64,000 nucleotides of DNA from Henriciella litoralis (lineage in GTDB: Bacteria > Pseudomonadota > Alphaproteobacteria > Caulobacterales > Hyphomonadaceae), in contig NZ_NCSS01000006.1 of assembly GCF_002088935.1 (NCBI RefSeq), positions 2,388,407 through 2,452,406 on the forward strand, written 5' to 3'. How positions within the stretch are numbered: the stretch's first letter is position 1; every line of letters begins with the position of its first letter. The notes beneath the pieces are model-generated. The model was not told the DNA's origin. It did no database searches and saw nothing but the letters and a program-made list of their open reading frames with translations. The position numbers were made by a program, and so were the translations under genes. Shown piece after piece: positions 60,419 through 64,000 of the stretch.

Positions 60419-61102
60419 TCAAGCGTTGGCCCAGCGGCGCATCAGATTGTGATAGATGCCGGTCAGCCGGATCACTTCTTCATTGTCCTGGCCGTGCGCG
60501 GCCGCCAGCGTCTGAACGGACTGGTCGAGATCAAACAGAAGCTCGCGTTCTCCATCGTCCCGGACCATGCTTTCAATCCAGAAAAAGCTGGAAATGCGGG
60601 CGCCGCGCGTGATCTGCGTAACGTTATGAAGACTGGAGGCCGGGTAGAGGACCATGTCACCTGCTTCCAGCTTCACTTCCTGCGCGCCAAACCGGGTTTC
60701 GATGACAAGCTCTCCACCATCATAGGTGTCCGGCTCGGTGAGGAACAGCGTGGCCGACAAATCGGTCCGGATGCGTTCCAGGGAGTTTTTCACCGGCCTG
60801 ATCGCATTGTCCACGTGCGCGCCAAATCTGTCGCCAATGCTGTAGCGATTGAACAGCGGCGGAAAGACCTTGCGGGGCAGGGCAGCGGACAGGAAGAGCG
60901 GGTGATTGCCAAGCGCGCGGCTGATCATCGCGCGGGCCTCAATTGCCGCTTTGCTGTCTTCGGGCAGTTGTGTGTTTTTCTTGGCCTGCGCCGACTGCGC
61001 GCCGGCGGTCACGCGTCCATCGACCCAGTCGGATGCATCGATGAGCTCGCGAACCGCCTGGACCTCGTCTTTCGACAGAACGCTAGGAATACAGATCAGC
61101 AT
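60419..61102 (-). CDS. PKHD-type (PiuC-like) Fe(II)/2-oxoglutarate-dependent hydroxylase
   Basis: The 227-residue product has the dioxygenase iron site in [10 protein letters not shown] (HxD) and [20 protein letters not shown] (distal His, with the Arg that binds 2-oxoglutarate). PiuC-type proteins are encoded beside siderophore receptors and are iron-regulated; the substrate they hydroxylate is unknown. It is directly downstream of the siderophore receptor gene, with GGAGGTGA as ribosome binding site. Confidence 0.92.
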   Translation of the reverse strand: MLICIPSVLSKDEVQAVRELIDASDWVDGRVTAGAQSAQAKKNTQLPEDSKAAIEARAMISRALGNHPLFLSAALPRKVFPPLFNRYSIGDRFGAHVDNAIRPVKNSLERIRTDLSATLFLTEPDTYDGGELVIETRFGAQEVKLEAGDMVLYPASSLHNVTQITRGARISSFFWIESMVRDDGERELLFDLDQSVQTLAAAHGQDNEEVIRLTGIYHNLMRRWANA

Positions 61103-61125
61103 GGGTCACCTCCGGCAAAGTAGAG

Positions 61126-61151
61126 GCGGGCCACTTCTTACGGTGGCCCGC
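61126..61151 (-). promoter_or_regulatory. Intercistronic hairpin between the siderophore receptor and PiuC-like genes
   Basis: A perfect nine-base stem (GCGGGCCAC with GTGGCCCGC) has an eight-base loop. On the transcribed strand it has no T-tract, so it probably sets relative expression by stabilising the receptor mRNA end or by partial termination. Confidence 0.5.
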
Positions 61152-61178
61152 TCTGGTTTTATTGAAATGATCTACCGA

Positions 61179-63395
61179 TCAGAAATCGACATCAAGCGTG
61201 ATGGACGCAGACCGCCCGGGTGCAACATAGCTGAATGGCGTGCCGGACCTGTAAAGCGCGTCATAGTAAAGCTCGTCCGTGATGTTGAGTATGTTGAAAG
61301 AAAGCTCCAGGCCTTCGCGCAACTCAATCCCGCCAAACATATCGAACCGCCAATAATCAGGCACCTGCGTTGATCCGGCGGCGACCGTACCGCCGAATTT
61401 CTCGCTGTTGTAGTTCCCCGTGCCCCCGATATGGATCCGGTCCGTGATCTGATAGCGCGAGGTCAGCGTGAAGCTTGTCTCAGAGACGTTCGGGAAACTT
61501 TCGCCGATCTGGGAAGGGTCGGAACTGTCGGTGACTTCGGTATCGAACGCAGTGAAGCCGCCGAACAGGCTCCAGTCTTCGGTGAGGTTACCGGCCACGC
61601 CAACTTCGAAGCCATAGACTTCCTGATCCTGAGACCCAATAGTCGCGCTGGCGCCGCGGCCGATACCGATCGGCACGCCGTCCCTTTCAATCAGGAAGAC
61701 TGCGCCGGTCAGGTCAAAATGCCCGAAGAGGTTGGCCTTCGCGCCCAGTTCGTAGGAGAGATTTTCCACCGGATCGAGATCCGTCGTTGCCGCGTCGCAG
61801 CCGCCATAATCGATGGCGAACGCGTCGAGCTGTTCGCAGGGCGGATTGGAGGCCGATGAGAAGTTGCCGTAGATCGTTGCATTCTCGACGGGCTTATAGA
61901 CCAGACCCGCATTCCAGTTGATAAACTGACTGTCCGATCCGCGGTCCGGCTGTGGGCCACTGCGTCCGGAAATGTTGGTAGCTTCGGCAGAATAGTCATC
62001 TGCGCGAATGCCAATACTGGCCTGCCATTTGGGTGAGAAGGTCAGCGTATCGACGGCATAGATGGCCGCTGTTTCAGTTTCAATTGTGGGGCGACCCGTC
62101 ACAGCTGTTTCGTTGCCAAACGGAATGCCATTGTCCGGATTGTCGAGATCGAGAATTGGGTTGGCACTGGTGCCCGTGCAAGGAAGTGTTGCGCATTCGG
62201 TGAAGGCCTGCTGGCGATTGATGATTTCCTCGCGCGATAGCTCAATGCCGGTCACCAGGGTGTGAGAGACGCCGCCGGTGTCGAAGTCCATCGTGAGATA
62301 GGACTGGTTGGTCCAGTATTCTGTAATGGCGTTGCGGCGCTTGGCGTTGGCGCTGACGGTGCGGGCAACCGGATCGGGCCGCTCAGGCGCCGAAGCTGTG
62401 TAGGCGTTTTTGGACTGGCCGTAGCGAAGAATAGTATTGAACTGCATCGTGTCCGAAATCGCCCAAGCCAGTCGCCCGGTATAGATGTCCGAGAAGGTCT
62501 CGCCATAATCGCGCGAGAGAACGCCATAGAAATTGTCCCGCCGAACATCGAACGGCCGGTTCTTGTTGGTGTCGTAAGGGTGGCCCCAGTCTGGCAGGAA
62601 GTCGGTCGACAGGTGATAGTAGTCAAAGCCGACTTCGAGCGCGGTTGAAGGGGTCCACTCTGCTGCGAATGCCGTGCCCCAGCGGTCATTGTAGACATGA
62701 TCGCGGCCAGCCACGCCGGATTCGTGCACCATGCCGTTGAAGCGCACAGCGAACGTGTCGGTGATCTGTTCGTTGAGGTCGATCGTCGCGCGACGGGTAT
62801 CGTCGGTGCCGAGCGTGAATTCTGCGTCGCCCCAGTCACCCTTTCCGGGCTGTTTGGAAACGAGGCTGACGGCCCCGCCGGTCGTGCCACGGCCGCCAAA
62901 TGTCGACGAAGGGCCTTTCAGGACCTCAATCTGCTGCACGGCAAATGTTTCGCGCGAACCGACGCCCGGATCACGCACACCATCGACATAGACATCGTTC
63001 CGCGCATCGAACCCACGAATGAAGATGCGGTCGCCAAATGCGTTGCCGCCTTCGCCTGTGCCGAGGGTAATGCCCGGCTGCGTGCGGAACACGTCCCGGA
63101 AGGATGTCGCGCCGAGGTCTTTCAGGGTCTCGTCTGTGATGACGCTAATCGTCTTGGGCGTGTCGATCAGGTCCTCGGTCAGAAGGCCGCTGGCGGACCG
63201 GACCGCGCGATAGGGCGCCTCTGGATCGGCATAGGGGTTCGTGTCCGCGCCCGGATCGGTGACCGTGATGGTCGGGTTACGAAGTTCCGGCTCGTCAGGT
63301 TCTGCGACGGCTGGCAGCCCGACCGCCAACGCAGCAGCAGAATAGATAGCGGCATGCCGGCGAAGGCTTGCCGGTCGGCGGATGGCGGTACTCAT
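61179..63395 (-). CDS. TonB-dependent siderophore receptor (Fiu/PiuA-like)
   Basis: This is a 738-residue outer-membrane receptor. A signal peptide ends near AVAEP (about 33). The plug has IDTPKTISVITDE, GDRIFIRGFDARNDVYVDGVRD and the IEVLKGPSSTFGGRGTTGGAVSLVSKQP box, followed by a barrel whose last strand is ASITLDVDF. These plug motifs and the PiuC-like partner fit catecholate-type Fiu/PiuA receptors for monomeric catechol-iron. The upstream Fur-like sites suggest iron control. Confidence 0.92.
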   Translation of the reverse strand: MSTAIRRPASLRRHAAIYSAAALAVGLPAVAEPDEPELRNPTITVTDPGADTNPYADPEAPYRAVRSASGLLTEDLIDTPKTISVITDETLKDLGATSFRDVFRTQPGITLGTGEGGNAFGDRIFIRGFDARNDVYVDGVRDPGVGSRETFAVQQIEVLKGPSSTFGGRGTTGGAVSLVSKQPGKGDWGDAEFTLGTDDTRRATIDLNEQITDTFAVRFNGMVHESGVAGRDHVYNDRWGTAFAAEWTPSTALEVGFDYYHLSTDFLPDWGHPYDTNKNRPFDVRRDNFYGVLSRDYGETFSDIYTGRLAWAISDTMQFNTILRYGQSKNAYTASAPERPDPVARTVSANAKRRNAITEYWTNQSYLTMDFDTGGVSHTLVTGIELSREEIINRQQAFTECATLPCTGTSANPILDLDNPDNGIPFGNETAVTGRPTIETETAAIYAVDTLTFSPKWQASIGIRADDYSAEATNISGRSGPQPDRGSDSQFINWNAGLVYKPVENATIYGNFSSASNPPCEQLDAFAIDYGGCDAATTDLDPVENLSYELGAKANLFGHFDLTGAVFLIERDGVPIGIGRGASATIGSQDQEVYGFEVGVAGNLTEDWSLFGGFTAFDTEVTDSSDPSQIGESFPNVSETSFTLTSRYQITDRIHIGGTGNYNSEKFGGTVAAGSTQVPDYWRFDMFGGIELREGLELSFNILNITDELYYDALYRSGTPFSYVAPGRSASITLDVDF

Positions 63396-63410
63396 GAACA
63401 GGCTCCAGAA

Positions 63411-63455
63411 TGCAAATTGTTCTCAATTGCAGGGAGCGCTACTGCATATGAGAAT
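63411..63455. promoter_or_regulatory. Fur-like sites upstream of the siderophore receptor
   Basis: TGCAAATTGTTCTCAATTGCA (63411-63431, written here in + orientation as an imperfect palindrome) and ATGAGAATTAAT (63448-63459) both contain the GAGAA/TTCTC core of Fur sites. They lie 16-65 bases ahead of the receptor start. Individually they match the consensus less well than the 42557 site. Confidence 0.45.
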
Positions 63456-63555
63456 TAATCGCAACCGCAAGCGGCAAAATATTTGGAGCCGTTTAATTCA
63501 CGGGTCTTTAGGGCGGGGCGTTGGCGCGCGCGTCCGGTCCGCAGCGCGTGTCCGG

Positions 63556-64000
<445 letters not shown>

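Overview
The window looks like a chromosomal segment of a high-GC, Gram-negative marine alphaproteobacterium, probably of the Hyphomonadaceae/Maricaulaceae/Caulobacter type. This is inferred from the DUF4167 protein beside prfA-prmC, an Oar-like and three other TonB-dependent receptors, a PutA of about 1040 residues without a DNA-binding domain, TadE-type pilins, and the aroA/cmk/rpsA/ihfB block. No species can be fixed from the sequence alone. I saw no rRNA, tRNA, CRISPR array, prophage or insertion sequence. Almost all of the window is coding, with 56 protein genes called.

Layout. 1-3.4 kb: the 5' part of a SUV3-type helicase gene, a secreted protein and an ArnT/GT39-like glycosyltransferase. 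3.5-6.8 kb: a large Oar-like TonB receptor behind a strong Pho-box-like site. 6.9-13.1 kb: agmatine-to-putrescine genes (aguA-aguB), a flavoprotein disulfide reductase, a phasin/HHH protein, murI and a PstS-like lipoprotein. 13.1-21.6 kb: a kinase-fold/glycosyltransferase pair, putA, a DUF3298-like lipoprotein, a serine hydrolase and two unknowns. 21.6-31 kb: nrdA and nrdB (class Ia ribonucleotide reductase), 6.2 kb apart but each with a pair of NrdR-box-like palindromes. Between them lie an esterase, a ZnuD-like zinc receptor with a small partner under a Zur-box-like site, and an unknown. 31-42 kb: DUF4167-prmC-prfA, a CE15-like esterase and a MAPEG protein, a DUF1214/DUF1254 pair, a duplicated-domain secreted protein, ispG, two TadE pilins and an MFS carrier. 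42.4-47.2 kb: a FecA-like receptor behind a near-perfect Fur box, a tyrosine phosphatase and AMP nucleosidase. 47.2-51.2 kb: a divergent polyprenol-linked glycosylation locus (a GT-C protein; a GT2; a GtrA-methyltransferase fusion). 52.5-56.9 kb: a second zinc locus, with a ZIP carrier divergent from a DUF2796-ABC-FtsX-DUF3299 operon and a Zur-box-like site between them. 56.9-64 kb: mscL, ihfB, rpsA and cmk, then a siderophore receptor-PiuC pair inserted before aroA.

How the genes work together. Metal and nutrient uptake dominates. Four outer-membrane receptors each have a different candidate operator: Pho (3.6 kb), Zur (28 kb), Fur (42.6 kb) and a Fur-like site (63.4 kb). The two Zur-like sites would join an outer-membrane zinc receptor, a periplasmic His-rich lipoprotein, an ABC transporter and a ZIP carrier into one zinc-starvation response. 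The regulators PhoB, Zur, Fur and NrdR are not encoded here, so every regulatory call is inferred from motif match and gene content.
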